Notes: generated by a model from the sequence alone, not told the origin. A stretch of 64,000 nt of DNA from Myxococcales bacterium (GCA_012959805.1 DUCN01000056.1:38286-102285); one strand, 5' to 3'. Positions 26,235 to 35,080 are shown, counted from the stretch's first letter. Program-made: numbers and translations.

Positions 26235-26840
26235 ATGAGCGCGGGTCCGACGCGCCCTCGTATCGTCGTGGCGACTCGGAATACAGGTAAGGCCCGCGAG
26301 ATCGCCCGCATACTGGATTGTTATGACGTGATCTCGCTAGCCGAGTTTCCGGCGGTCGAGTTCCCGGAAGAGGGCGGTGACTATTTCGAGAATGCACGGA
26401 TCAAGGCATCCGTTGCTGCACGGGCGATTGGCTGCGTGTGTGTGGCCGATGATTCAGGGCTCGAAGTCGACGCATTAGATGGCGCACCGGGTGCCTACTC
26501 CGCGCGCTATGGCGGAGCTGGACTCGATGACCGGGGCCGGCTCGAAGCCCTTCTCGAGGCGCTCGCGGATTTCCCGGAGCCAAGGCGTGCACGATTTTTC
26601 TGTGCCTCCGCCGTGGCCTCTCCCGACGGCCGTAGCGAGGTTGCGCAGGGTGTGTGTGTCGGAAGACTTCTTTTGCAGGCGCGCGGAGACGATGGATTTG
26701 GCTATGACCCGATCTTTTCGCCGCAAGGCGAGAGCCGAGTCATGGCGGAGTTGGGTCGCGACGAGAAAGATGCGTTGTCCCATCGAGGTCGCGCCTTTAG
26801 GGCACTCGAAGCTTCGATTGCGAATTTAGTTCGCGCATAA
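26235..26840 (+). CDS. rdgB: XTP/dITP pyrophosphatase (Ham1/RdgB)
   Basis: This 201-residue house-cleaning enzyme hydrolyses non-canonical purine nucleotides such as dITP and XTP to monophosphates, keeping them out of DNA and RNA. It shows the family start VVATRNTGKAREI (residues 10-22), the FPEEGGDYFENARIKA loop with the catalytic Glu, CVADDSGLEVDALDGAPG (about 71-88), the SARYGG substrate loop, and DDGFGYDPIF near 155. The C-terminal helix carries the typical KDALSHRGRAFRAL. The gene begins 21 bases after rph and is complete. Confidence 0.95.
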   Translation: MSAGPTRPRIVVATRNTGKAREIARILDCYDVISLAEFPAVEFPEEGGDYFENARIKASVAARAIGCVCVADDSGLEVDALDGAPGAYSARYGGAGLDDRGRLEALLEALADFPEPRRARFFCASAVASPDGRSEVAQGVCVGRLLLQARGDDGFGYDPIFSPQGESRVMAELGRDEKDALSHRGRAFRALEASIANLVRA

Positions 26841-26855
26841 CCGAGCAAGAGGCCT

Positions 26856-26999
26856 TTAGACTTCGAGAGATTCCATCCGGTCGCGTATGAAATCCGAGAG
26901 AGACATCCGCGCCGAGTCAGGAATGTTCTGAAAATGAACACCCATGCCAAGGGGAAGATTCGGCCACTGCCGGAAGAGCAGGCTCGCGGCGCCGTATGC
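26856..26999 (-). pseudogene. 3' remnant of a PilZ-domain gene
   Basis: On the minus strand a frame bounded upstream by a stop near 27003 reads AASLLFRQWPNLPLGMGVHF, then QNIPDSARMSLSDFIRDRME, and ends SLEV with TAA at 26858-26856. The GMGVxF strand followed by a helix with an RxxLxxFIxxR pattern is the usual end of PilZ domains, which bind cyclic di-GMP. No N-terminal RxxxR/DxSxxG portion can be found upstream, so only the 3' third survives. It converges on rdgB with 15 bases between stops. Confidence 0.45.
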
Positions 27000-27025
27000 T
27001 CTTCAACGCATTGGGGAGGGGCTTG

Positions 27026-27352
27026 ATGGGGACTCGGATTGGAATGATGGCGCATGACTTTCCGGCGATCGCCTCGCCCGCCGGCGCGGATCAGATGTGC
27101 TTCCAGAGGAGCGCCTCTCTCTCGCTGTTGCCCGCCGGCGTTATTCTGAGTTTTCTGGTTCGCGGCTGGGCCGCGCATCCCATTCGCGCATGGCTGATTG
27201 CGTTGTTGGCTTCGGGCGCATTCGGATCGCTCATCGTTCATGCACGCTGTTCATTTATGGCGCCACGGCATCTCATTCGACCACTTGAGTGTTCCCTTCG
27301 TGCTGGCTGTGCCCGGCTTCTATCCATTGGCCATCTTGGTACGCCGACTTAG
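27026..27352 (+). CDS. Small membrane protein, possibly a frameshifted NrsF/DUF1109-like gene
   Basis: ATG 27026 follows GGGGAGGGG at good spacing and opens a 108-codon frame: a polar N-terminus (AHDFPAIASPAGADQMCF), two hydrophobic segments (ASLSLLPAGVILSFLV and WLIALLASGAFGSLIV), then an HARC sequence and a polar, Arg/Cys-rich tail. The layout of helices followed by a His/Cys position recalls anti-sigma-like NrsF (DUF1109) proteins. In the overlapping frame after about 27255 a further hydrophobic segment appears (SVPFVLAVPGFYPLAILV), suggesting that a frameshift has cut a longer multi-pass protein. I am unsure of the family and of whether the product is functional. Confidence 0.4.
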   Translation: MGTRIGMMAHDFPAIASPAGADQMCFQRSASLSLLPAGVILSFLVRGWAAHPIRAWLIALLASGAFGSLIVHARCSFMAPRHLIRPLECSLRAGCARLLSIGHLGTPT

Positions 27353-27432
27353 CGGTTGCACTTTTTCTTTCGTCGCCGGCTTCGCCCACGATTGGCTCGG
27401 TGTGCGACTACGACCTGCTAGGGTCTCAAGCG

Positions 27433-28032
27433 ATGGCCCCTCCCCAAACACGACTGCTACTCGTTCGGCACGGACAGACGCTCTGGAATGCGGATGGTCG
27501 ATGGCAGGGTCATGGCGATCCCGGATTGACGGAGGAGGGGCTTGCCCAGGCAATTCGGTTGGCGAGGACGCTCGGCGAAGACGAGCATCGCAATTGGGAG
27601 CGGATCATTTCGAGTGATCTTTCGCGCGCGCAGCAGACGGCCGCGGCAATTGCCGATCACCTTGGGCTCAAGATCGAACTCGATCGTCGACTGCGCGAAC
27701 TCGACGTGGGGACTTGGTCTGGGCTGACCCGTGACGAGATCCTCCGCCGTGATCCCGATCGACTCGCCGAATTCGAACTCGGAGAGCCAAGTATTCGTCC
27801 TGGAGACGGTGAATCCCGCCTCGAAATCCGCCTACGCGCCCGCGATTTCGTCTGCGATCTGGCAAAACGCTGTGCCGGGAATCGCGTGATCGTCGTGACG
27901 CATCTGGGTGTCATTCGCGCGCTGGTGCCGGGTGCGGAGCCGAGCAATGCCGGGCAGGTTGAAGTCATCGCGGAGGAACTGGCTGCTCGAGCCGTTGATC
28001 GAACTCGACGTGTCGAGGACGGAGCACTCTAG
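27433..28032 (+). CDS. Histidine phosphatase family protein (phosphoglycerate mutase-like)
   Basis: This 199-residue cytoplasmic enzyme belongs to the branch-1 histidine phosphatase superfamily. The nucleophile His and neighbouring Arg lie in LLLVRHGQTLWN (about 8-19), followed by the conserved GHGDPGLTEEGLAQA. The second Arg lies in SDLSRAQQTAA, the acid/base Glu in LRELDVGTWSGLT, and the second catalytic His in VVTHLGVIRALV near 160. Candidates include a cofactor-dependent phosphoglycerate mutase, an alpha-ribazole phosphatase (CobC) or a broad sugar phosphatase; sequence alone does not decide. ATG 27433 directly precedes the catalytic strand; the frame open from 27289 adds only unrelated residues. 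cstA converges 29 bases downstream. Confidence 0.88.
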   Translation: MAPPQTRLLLVRHGQTLWNADGRWQGHGDPGLTEEGLAQAIRLARTLGEDEHRNWERIISSDLSRAQQTAAAIADHLGLKIELDRRLRELDVGTWSGLTRDEILRRDPDRLAEFELGEPSIRPGDGESRLEIRLRARDFVCDLAKRCAGNRVIVVTHLGVIRALVPGAEPSNAGQVEVIAEELAARAVDRTRRVEDGAL

Positions 28033-28061
28033 GAATTGGCCCGGAAGATTCTTGCGACGAA

Positions 28062-29732
28062 CTAATCAGTGGGGGAGCCGTCGAGTTCGCGTAGTGTCCG
28101 AAAGCCTTCCATCAGAATCCAGATGTCCAGAGCGAGGATGATCGTCCCACTGATCGCCAGGAGCCAGAGATCTTCGAAGCGCGCATAGTAGTCGAAGAGA
28201 TTGCCGACCATGGCCCAGGCCGTAACCAGCGAGATGGCCACCATCGGTATCAGCGTGTAGAGGTACGGGCGTCCATTTTTCTTGAGCCAGATGGAGACGA
28301 TCAAGAGCGTCACCCCGGCGACCAGCTGATTCGTTGTTCCGAAGAGCGGCCACAGCGCGAGCCCGCCTTGGCCGCCGCCCTGAGTGATTGCGAGGATGAG
28401 GGCAGCGCCTACGCCTAGCGCACCTGCGATATATCGATTTGAGAGTGGCTTGATGTTGTAAGCCTCCGAGAGTTCGGCGAGGACGAGTCTCTGGATTCTG
28501 GCGCCCGTATCCAGGGAGGTCGCCGCAAACGCAATCACCATGACCGCCATGAAAGTTTGTGCAGTCTCAAAGGGGATGCCGAGCGCAGCGACGAAGCTGG
28601 CACCTCCGCTCACGAAGGCGTCGAGCTTGGCGGCGAGACCATTCGCGGCGCCCCAACTCGAATAATGCGACCACCAATCGCTGGCTTCACTGAAGCCGGC
28701 GGTCGCGGCCAGCACGGCCATCAAACCGAGGAACCCCTCGGCGAGCATCCCGCCATATCCAATGGGCCGAGCGTCGGTCATTTTCGAGAGTTGCTTGGAG
28801 GTCGTTCCCGAGGCGACGAGTCCGTGGAATCCCGAAATCGCGCCGCAGGCGATCGTCACGAAGAGGAAGGGAATCATCGAGGGTGCGCCCTCGGGCTCGA
28901 GGTTGAAGGCCGGCGCGACGATTTTTGGCTGGAGGACGAGGAGGCCGGCTGAGAGAACGGCTAGGCCCGTGAGCAGTTGGTGTGAGTTGATGTAGTCGCG
29001 CGGTTGGAGTAGAAGCCAGACCGGCATAACAGAGGCGACGAATGAATAGCCGAGAAGCATCCAGACCCAGGTCGAAATCGAAATCGCTTGGAGAAAGGGG
29101 AGTGCGGTTGCGACCGCGCCGCCATAGAAGATCGCGACGAGCAGCCCTACATAACAAACGATCGAGGGGAGGAACATCGGCATGCCCCGGCGATAGACCA
29201 GCCAGCCAAGGACCATCGCAATCAGGATCTGTACGTTGATCGGAAAGATGGAACTCGGCGTCGAATGGAAGAGTGTCGCGATGATGTACGCGAAGACGGC
29301 GAGTACGACCCAGATCAGCAGCGAGATGACGATCAGGAAGAGCGTTCGGACGCGCGGGTTGATGACGCTGCCCGCGACGTCGCCGATCGATCGGCCGCGA
29401 TGCCGGGCGCTAATGACCAGGGCGGAGAAGTCATGAGCGGCACCCATGAAGACGGTTCCTACGCAAACCCAGATAAGAGCGGGTACCCAGCCCCAGATGA
29501 CCGCGATGGCGGGGCCTACGATCGGTGCAGCACCCGCAATCGATGCAAAATGATGTCCCCACAAGACATGCAGTCGGGTCGGCACGTAGTCGACGCCGTC
29601 TTCGAGTTCATGCGAGGGGACTGGCTCGTCCGGCTGGAGGTCGAAGATGTGTCGGGCGAGAAAGCCAGAGTAGAAGTGGTAGCCGAGCGCAAATGCGACG
29701 AAGGCGATGGCGGCGAGGAGGGCGGCGTTCAC
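28062..29732 (-). CDS. cstA: CstA/BtsT-family transporter (peptide or pyruvate)
   Basis: This 556-residue inner-membrane protein has about 16 hydrophobic segments. CstA-family members import pyruvate or peptides during carbon limitation. Family landmarks include the opening GYHFYSGFLARHIF, DGVDYVPTRLHVLWGHHFAS (about 47-66), GAAHDFSALVISARHRGRS, and the FHGLVASGTTSKQL loop near 310. The ATSLDTGARIQRLVL motif near 415 and GGLALWPLFGTTNQLVAG near 455 are also present. At 556 residues it belongs to the shorter CstA group rather than the 700-residue E. coli CstA. It is monocistronic, with a 130-base gap to the VanZ gene upstream. No two-component partner (BtsSR type) is adjacent. Confidence 0.93.
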   Translation of the reverse strand: MNAALLAAIAFVAFALGYHFYSGFLARHIFDLQPDEPVPSHELEDGVDYVPTRLHVLWGHHFASIAGAAPIVGPAIAVIWGWVPALIWVCVGTVFMGAAHDFSALVISARHRGRSIGDVAGSVINPRVRTLFLIVISLLIWVVLAVFAYIIATLFHSTPSSIFPINVQILIAMVLGWLVYRRGMPMFLPSIVCYVGLLVAIFYGGAVATALPFLQAISISTWVWMLLGYSFVASVMPVWLLLQPRDYINSHQLLTGLAVLSAGLLVLQPKIVAPAFNLEPEGAPSMIPFLFVTIACGAISGFHGLVASGTTSKQLSKMTDARPIGYGGMLAEGFLGLMAVLAATAGFSEASDWWSHYSSWGAANGLAAKLDAFVSGGASFVAALGIPFETAQTFMAVMVIAFAATSLDTGARIQRLVLAELSEAYNIKPLSNRYIAGALGVGAALILAITQGGGQGGLALWPLFGTTNQLVAGVTLLIVSIWLKKNGRPYLYTLIPMVAISLVTAWAMVGNLFDYYARFEDLWLLAISGTIILALDIWILMEGFRTLRELDGSPTD

Positions 29733-29861
29733 TCGGTTGCTCTCTTTCCAATTTCAGGAGTCCACGATCACGGACCGCTGATCGGGCATCGACCTCACGG
29801 TACCAGACTGGAGATTCGATCTGCGACCGGTTGGAGAGCACCGCGGCGGAAGAGCGCGCGC

Positions 29862-30386
29862 TCAGCCCGGGGCTTCGAGTCCGGGCTCTGGGGGTTCCCG
29901 ATGATTCGACGAGTCCTGGCGAAGCCGACGGGAGAGAATCAGGACACCCAGGATCGCAATCAAGCCCCCGGCTAGATCGAGCAGGACATCGTATGCGCTG
30001 CCCGTCCGAACCGGTGAAAAGGCTTGTCGCATTTCGTCGGCGCTGGCGAGGGCGGCGACGATGAAAACGGCGATCCATCCTGCAGTCGCCAAACGATTCT
30101 TGGGGGCGGCTAGAAGTGCGGCGCGAAATGTCAGCAGCGCCAGAATCGCATACTCGATGAAATGCGCGGATTTCCGAATCGCCACGAAGATCCGGTAACG
30201 CGTCCGATAGTCGAGATTCCCGGTGAGCCAGTCGAGCCAGGGAAAGATCGCATCATTCGTGTCTGCAAACGAGAAATCGTCACCGCCCAGCGTCCAGATC
30301 AGCCCGGCCCAGAAGAGGACCAGGAGCCAGGCCAGGGCGATCCGGCGCTTGGATCGCTTCGGGGTGGATGTCGCTGGATCGGTCAA
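29862..30386 (-). CDS. VanZ-like membrane protein
   Basis: This is a 174-residue integral membrane protein with four hydrophobic segments (ALAWLLVLFWAGLIWTL; AILALLTFRAALLA; WIAVFIVAALASA; LLDLAGGLIAILGVLIL). It carries the VanZ signatures KSAHFIEYAILALL in the middle and DEMRQAFSPVRTGSAYDVLL near the end. VanZ-domain proteins are named for a teicoplanin-resistance accessory protein, but most chromosomal members have no known function. It has a basic N-terminal tail (TPKRSKRRI) and a polar Glu/Pro-rich C-terminus. It is divergent from the ATP-grasp gene by about 158 bases. Confidence 0.85.
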   Translation of the reverse strand: MTDPATSTPKRSKRRIALAWLLVLFWAGLIWTLGGDDFSFADTNDAIFPWLDWLTGNLDYRTRYRIFVAIRKSAHFIEYAILALLTFRAALLAAPKNRLATAGWIAVFIVAALASADEMRQAFSPVRTGSAYDVLLDLAGGLIAILGVLILSRRLRQDSSNHREPPEPGLEAPG

Positions 30387-30544
30387 TTCGGGGGCATCTC
30401 TTTCTCGGTTTTTATCGGGGCGAGTCGAGTTGAGCTGTCATTTTCGAGCTGTCTGAGGCATCGAGCCTCGCAGGTCCTCGGAATTCCGAAGCGGGAAATA
30501 GGGTAGCTCGCACATGCTGGCGCCGGGGTTTGTATCCTCAGCCG

Positions 30545-31606
30545 ATGTCATATCTTCGAATCGGCTTGGTCTACGAAACATTTGAGACCTATCGACGCTG
30601 CCCGGGGGATCCCAAGGACGCCCACGTCGAATTCGAGCCGGAAGCCACAATCGCGGCCCTCGAAGCGGCCATAGTCCACCTCGGGCACCGCCCCGTCCGT
30701 CTGGGTTCTCCCACGGACCTTCTCGCCTTGATTTCTGCCGGTCGTTCGGGCGAGGTCGAGATGGAGGTGGATGTCGTGTTCAATCTTTGCGAGGGGTTCG
30801 CTGGGCGTAATCGAGAGGCCTGGGCACCCGTATTGCTCGAGATGGCCGATATTCCGTGCATCGGATCCGATGCCCTGACCCTGTCTCTTTCGCTCGACAA
30901 GGCCTGGGCCAATCGTTGGCTCGCCGATGTCGGTATTCCGGTCGCGCAACAAATTTCGATCGCCTCGCGCGAGGCCGCCCTTCAAGTGAAATTGCCCGCC
31001 GCCTATCCACTCTTCATCAAGCCACGCTGGGAGGGGACGGCGAAGGGCATTCGACCTTCTTCGCTCGTGGCGTCGCGGGAGGATCTGGTGCGTGAGGTCG
31101 AACGCATTGTGTCCGACTACAATCAGCCCGCGTTGGTCGAGGCTTTCATTCCGGGTGCCGAATATACGGTGACGTTGATTGGCAACGATCCACCCCACGC
31201 GCTTCCGGTCTTGCAGCGTGCTCTCGAACGAGAATCCGGAATCGGACTTCATGCCGTCGAGGGATTGGAGGAGAGTGTTGGCGATACGTCCTCTGGCGCG
31301 AACCGATTCGAACACGAGACGCCGGGCTTGCTGACGCCGGAGCTTGAGTCGCGCTTGGCAGAGCTTTCGATCCGGGCGTTTGATGCGCTCGATTGCCGCG
31401 ACTTCGCACGGCTCGATTTTCGTCTCGACTCGTCGGGGGAGCCGGTCTTTCTCGAGATCAACCCGCTGCCGACCTTTGCACCCGATGGGAGTTTTGGCAT
31501 TCTCGCAGAACTCGAAGGATGTTCGCTCGATAAAATGCTAGGCCGATGTATCCAGGCTGGGCTCATTCGACTTGGGCTCGATGGGGGAAGTGGCTCGAAT
31601 GAATAA
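30545..31606 (+). CDS. D-Ala-D-Ala ligase-like ATP-grasp protein
   Basis: This 353-residue cytoplasmic ATP-grasp ligase joins a carboxylate to an amine through an acyl phosphate. The N domain (1-110) resembles Ddl (VDVVFNLCEGFAGRNREAWA, then PCIGSDALTLSLSLDKAWA). The central lobe has the ATP-binding YPLFIKPRWEGTAKGI (about 157-172) and VEAFIPGAEYTV (about 199-210). The C lobe has the metal-binding DFARLDFRLDSSGEPVFLEINPLP pattern (partly quoted; EINPLP near 312). True Ddl ends this motif in NTxPGxT, whereas here it is NPLPTFAPDGSF, so the acceptor may not be D-alanine. ATG 30545 is the sensible start. Its last eight bases overlap the start of a KamA-like gene, implying tight coupling; a beta-lysine-type substrate is therefore an attractive but unproven idea. 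Confidence 0.8.
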   Translation: MSYLRIGLVYETFETYRRCPGDPKDAHVEFEPEATIAALEAAIVHLGHRPVRLGSPTDLLALISAGRSGEVEMEVDVVFNLCEGFAGRNREAWAPVLLEMADIPCIGSDALTLSLSLDKAWANRWLADVGIPVAQQISIASREAALQVKLPAAYPLFIKPRWEGTAKGIRPSSLVASREDLVREVERIVSDYNQPALVEAFIPGAEYTVTLIGNDPPHALPVLQRALERESGIGLHAVEGLEESVGDTSSGANRFEHETPGLLTPELESRLAELSIRAFDALDCRDFARLDFRLDSSGEPVFLEINPLPTFAPDGSFGILAELEGCSLDKMLGRCIQAGLIRLGLDGGSGSNE

Positions 31607-32690
31607 ATCCGCGAGAGAAGGTATCTCTGACGTTGATTGGCGTGATTGGCGCTGGCAGATGCGAAATCGGATCCGTACGGTCGAGGCGCTGCGAGACTGG
31701 GTCGACCCGACACAGGAGGAAGCCAAGGCCATCACGGAGTTGGCGCAACGATTCCATTTCGTCATCACGCCATATTTCGCGTCACTCATGGATGCGGAAA
31801 ATCCAGACTGTCCGATTCGCAAACAGGTCGTTCCGAACTGGGCCGAGCGCTTCGATCCAGCGGGACTCGCGGATCCGCTCGACGAGGTAGCCCACTCGCC
31901 GGTGAAGAATGTGATCCGAGTCTATCCCGACCGCATCGCATTCTGCGTGAATAACGAATGCGCCCTCTACTGTCGCTACTGCCTTCGCAAGCGGATGGTC
32001 GGCGACGAGGATTGGACGATGCAGAAACGCGAACTCGAGGTCGCGCTCGATTGGATCGCAAAGACGCCAGAGATCCGTGACGTGCTGCTGACCGGCGGTG
32101 ACCCACTCGTCTTTTCAGATCGTAAGCTCGAATGGTTGCTCATCCGGCTGCGCGAGATTCCCCATGTCGAACTCATTCGTCTGGGAACACGGCTACCCGT
32201 GACTTTGCCCTTTCGCGTGACGGACTCGTTATGCCGCATGCTCAAAAAATATCATCCGATCTGGCTGAACACCCATTTCAATCATCCGAGCGAACTCACG
32301 CCCGAGGCCGCGGAGGCCTGCGATCGACTTTTGCGTGCGGGGATTCCGGTCGGGAACCAGAGTGTTCTGCTTCGGGGCGTGAACGATTCGACCGAAATTA
32401 TGCAGACGCTCTGTGAAAAGCTCGTTCGGATGCGCGTTCGTCCCTATTATGTCTATCAAGCACAGCTCCTCGAAGGTACGCAGCATTTTCGCGTGCCGAT
32501 CGAGGAGGGAATTACGATCTTCAAGGAAATGCGCGGACGCACGAGCGGCTTCGCGATTCCCCAGTACGTTCTCGATACCCCCCATGGCAAGGTTCCCCTC
32601 GACTATCCCTTTGCGAAGGGACGCGAGGGTGATGATTTCGTGGTGGAGGCCTGGGACGGTGCAATCTGGCGGGAGCCGAATCCCCGGTGA
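31599..32690 (+). CDS. kamA: Lysine 2,3-aminomutase-like radical SAM enzyme (KamA/EpmB family)
   Basis: This is a 363-residue radical SAM/PLP enzyme. The [4Fe-4S] cysteines are Cys121, Cys125 and Cys128 in NECALYCRYCLRKR. The SAM-binding LLTGGDPLVFSD and RLGTRLPVTLPFRV follow, along with THFNHPSELTPEA (lysine-contact region) and SVLLRGVNDS. The C-terminal PLP lysine is in TPHGKVPLDY. Family members move the alpha-amino group of lysine to the beta position, either free (KamA) or for EF-P modification (EpmB). No efp, epmA or beta-lysine acetyltransferase gene is in the window. It overlaps the ATP-grasp gene by eight bases (ATGAATAA), and murJ starts 39 bases later, suggesting one operon with a possible cell-wall link. 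ATG 31599 is chosen over upstream frames lying inside the previous gene. Confidence 0.88.
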   Translation: MNKSAREGISDVDWRDWRWQMRNRIRTVEALRDWVDPTQEEAKAITELAQRFHFVITPYFASLMDAENPDCPIRKQVVPNWAERFDPAGLADPLDEVAHSPVKNVIRVYPDRIAFCVNNECALYCRYCLRKRMVGDEDWTMQKRELEVALDWIAKTPEIRDVLLTGGDPLVFSDRKLEWLLIRLREIPHVELIRLGTRLPVTLPFRVTDSLCRMLKKYHPIWLNTHFNHPSELTPEAAEACDRLLRAGIPVGNQSVLLRGVNDSTEIMQTLCEKLVRMRVRPYYVYQAQLLEGTQHFRVPIEEGITIFKEMRGRTSGFAIPQYVLDTPHGKVPLDYPFAKGREGDDFVVEAWDGAIWREPNPR

Positions 32691-32729
32691 TTCGAATGAA
32701 CTCGATGAGGCCGATGAGATTGTCGCCTC

Positions 32730-34277
32730 GTGAGTGACTCGCGTCGTGGCATCCTCGGTGCGGCCGGTCTACTTGCGGGCAGCGTCTTGCTCGCGCGAGT
32801 TCTCGGCTTCGTCCGCGATGCACTCTTCGCGACACAGGTGGGCGTGGGCTCCGCGGGAGATGCCTATTTCGCCGCCTTCATGATTCCGGACATGCTCGGC
32901 TACTTCATGGCAGCCGGCGCCGCAGCCATCGCCGTCACGCCGCCGTATCTCCGTCGACTCGAGCGCGAAGGACCCGAGGTCGCCGCGCAATTCGCGTCCA
33001 CGGTCGTCGGCAACGTCGGTGTTTTCGCCGTCGCCGCGACGATTGCGCTCTGGTTCTTTGCAGAGCCACTCCTGCGATTGCAGTTCGATCAATTCGACGA
33101 CGCGACCATTACCCAGACGGTTCGCCTCATGCGCATCGTCTTGCCCGCTCAAATATTTTTCCTGACCGGTGGAATCTTGCGCGGCGTATTGATGGCGCAC
33201 GGACGCTTCGGTCCACAGGCAGCGGCATCCGTTGTTTATAGTGCGATGCCCATCGTAGGTGGGCTGATCCTCGCCGGTGCCGAAGGCTTCGCATGGGGCA
33301 CGCTCGTGGGAGCCGTGATCGGGCAGTGGGCGATTCCCGTTCTCGCACTGCGTCGGTTGCCCGGTGCGGTGGGGCGCATTCGGATCAATCCCTTCGACAT
33401 GGATTTTCGGGAGTACGTTTGGCTCGCGCTTCCGCTGATGCTCGGGCTGGGGCTGGCGACCGTTGATGAGTGGTATGAGAAATGGTTCGGCGGCCAGCTT
33501 CAAGCCGGGGCCATCGCCGCCATCACCTACGCGCGCAAGCTCATGATGGCGCCGGTCGCAGTGGTGGGTCAGGCCGTGGGCGCGGCTCTCCTTCCAACGC
33601 TCACGATGCTCTTTCAGCGCGAAGACAGAGACGGTTTCGAGCAGACGCTCACGACTACTCTTCGGGCCACGCTGGGTCTTGGGATTCTGGCCGGCGGAGC
33701 GCTCGCGGTTTTCCGGTTTTCGATCATTGAGTTGCTCTACGAACACGGACGATTCAGTTCGGCCAACACGAATGAGGTCGCAGGCCTTCTCTTGATTCTG
33801 GCAATCGCGGTTCCTGGATGGGTCGTTCAACAGGTGGCGGTTCGGGGCTTCTATGCGCGCGGGGAAATGTGGCGCGCGATGACCCTGAGCACGATCGTCG
33901 CGCTCAGCGTGTTTCCGCTTTATGCGTGGGGCGCTCGGGCCGAGGGGCTTCGGGGGTTGGCGATGGCTTCGGCCTTGGCGATTTCCTTGAATGCCGGGAT
34001 TACGTTGGGCTGGCTTCGGGTGCGGACGGGTGCGCCGAATTTGTTGTTGTTGGCTGAGACGCTTGGGCGTACGGCACTCGTGACTTCGCTGGCGGCCGGC
34101 GGTGCGTCGTGCCTGTTGCATTGGCTGGGTGATCGCGTCGAAGCACCGATCGTTGCACTCTTGCTTGGTGGCAGCCTCTACGCTTTGGCGACGATCATGG
34201 GCATCGCTTTGCTTGGTGATGCGCCGCTTCGGGATGCGCTGGCCGCGGTCGTCAGAAGGCTTCGGGCCTCGCGATAG
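32730..34277 (+). CDS. murJ: Lipid II flippase MurJ (MviN)
   Basis: This 515-residue multi-pass inner-membrane protein of the MOP superfamily flips lipid II to the periplasm for peptidoglycan synthesis. I see about 14 hydrophobic helices. Hallmarks are the N-terminal LLARVLGFVRDALFATQVG (with the essential Arg residues), SAGDAYFAAFMIPDMLG, and FFLTGGILRGVLMAHGRFG in helix 4/5. Others are TYARKLMMAPVAVVGQAVGA, ALLPTLT, and VVQQVAVRGFYARGEMW near residue 370. The start is GTG 32730. It follows the KamA-like gene by 39 bases on the same strand, so the ATP-grasp/KamA/MurJ set may be co-transcribed. Confidence 0.94.
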   Translation: MSDSRRGILGAAGLLAGSVLLARVLGFVRDALFATQVGVGSAGDAYFAAFMIPDMLGYFMAAGAAAIAVTPPYLRRLEREGPEVAAQFASTVVGNVGVFAVAATIALWFFAEPLLRLQFDQFDDATITQTVRLMRIVLPAQIFFLTGGILRGVLMAHGRFGPQAAASVVYSAMPIVGGLILAGAEGFAWGTLVGAVIGQWAIPVLALRRLPGAVGRIRINPFDMDFREYVWLALPLMLGLGLATVDEWYEKWFGGQLQAGAIAAITYARKLMMAPVAVVGQAVGAALLPTLTMLFQREDRDGFEQTLTTTLRATLGLGILAGGALAVFRFSIIELLYEHGRFSSANTNEVAGLLLILAIAVPGWVVQQVAVRGFYARGEMWRAMTLSTIVALSVFPLYAWGARAEGLRGLAMASALAISLNAGITLGWLRVRTGAPNLLLLAETLGRTALVTSLAAGGASCLLHWLGDRVEAPIVALLLGGSLYALATIMGIALLGDAPLRDALAAVVRRLRASR

Positions 34278-34378
34278 GCTAAGCAGAAAGGTCTGCGCCA
34301 GAATTCAGCCGACCTAGAGGTCGCTCTCGCCCTGCATGATGACTCGCAGGTTGGAAGCGGATGATTCACATTCGCGCC

Positions 34379-35080
34379 CTAGAAATACCGCACGAGTCCG
34401 AGGCGAGTCTCGAAAAAGTCAACGTCATGCGCGCGCTCGTAGCGCGTATTCAGAACCGTCGACCAATTCTTGGAAATCGAGGCATTCTGATTGATCTGAG
34501 CCTCGAACGCGAGTTCCCCAAATCCGTAGATGTGAAGACCGCGTGCGGAGTCCGAGATCGAGGTGCGATCCTATCGGTCGAAAGGGGCGGCGCCGTGGGC
34601 TGGCGGTCGAGACATCGAGGAGGACGAACTCATGAAGTCGGACTCGATTGAGTTCGGGGAAATATCGCACACGAGTTTCGAGGGCCTTGATCACGCCCCC
34701 TTCGGCGAAGCCGCCCGGTGCATCCAGAGCCGTATGCTAGGCGGGCTGGAGATGAAGCTCGACGAAGGCTTTGTCGTTCTGGATGCTGCCGCCGAGTCCC
34801 GAGCGATGTGGTCCATCTGGGAAGACACGTAATGCTGAGTCCGAGCGCTCGCTGTCACGGTTCCGCGACCGTCACAATTGATCAGATCGAAGGGGAGCGA
34901 GATGGACCGGAAGAGAAAAACATGGGTGAACGACGCCATCAACTTGAATTCGAGACCGGTATTGCCTTTCCAGATGTCAGTACTGAGACCGCAGCTGATG
35001 TCATTGTCCGCTTTGGCAATACTCATTGGTGCCATAATCAGGATCAAGGCCAGGATGATTACGCGTGCCATAGATGTCAT
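34379..35080 (-). pseudogene. Broken outer-membrane beta-barrel protein gene
   Basis: On the minus strand ATG 35080 (behind a G-rich site) starts a clear signal peptide (MTSMARVIILALILIMAPMS, then IAKADND). A beta-strand-like start follows (GLSTDIWKGNTGLEFKLM), and the frame later degenerates and stops at 34691. Strand-like segments appear in a second frame (GLGGSIQNDKAFVELHLQPA; VIKALETRVRYFPELNRVRL). Back in the first frame come LHIYGFGELAFEAQINQNAS, ISKNWSTVLNTRYERAHDVD, then FFETRLGLVRYF before the stop at 34381-34379. A terminal Phe after alternating residues is the outer-membrane insertion signal. The total length, about 233 codons, suits an 8-stranded barrel. At least two frameshifts and an in-frame stop make it non-functional as read. 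Confidence 0.6.
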
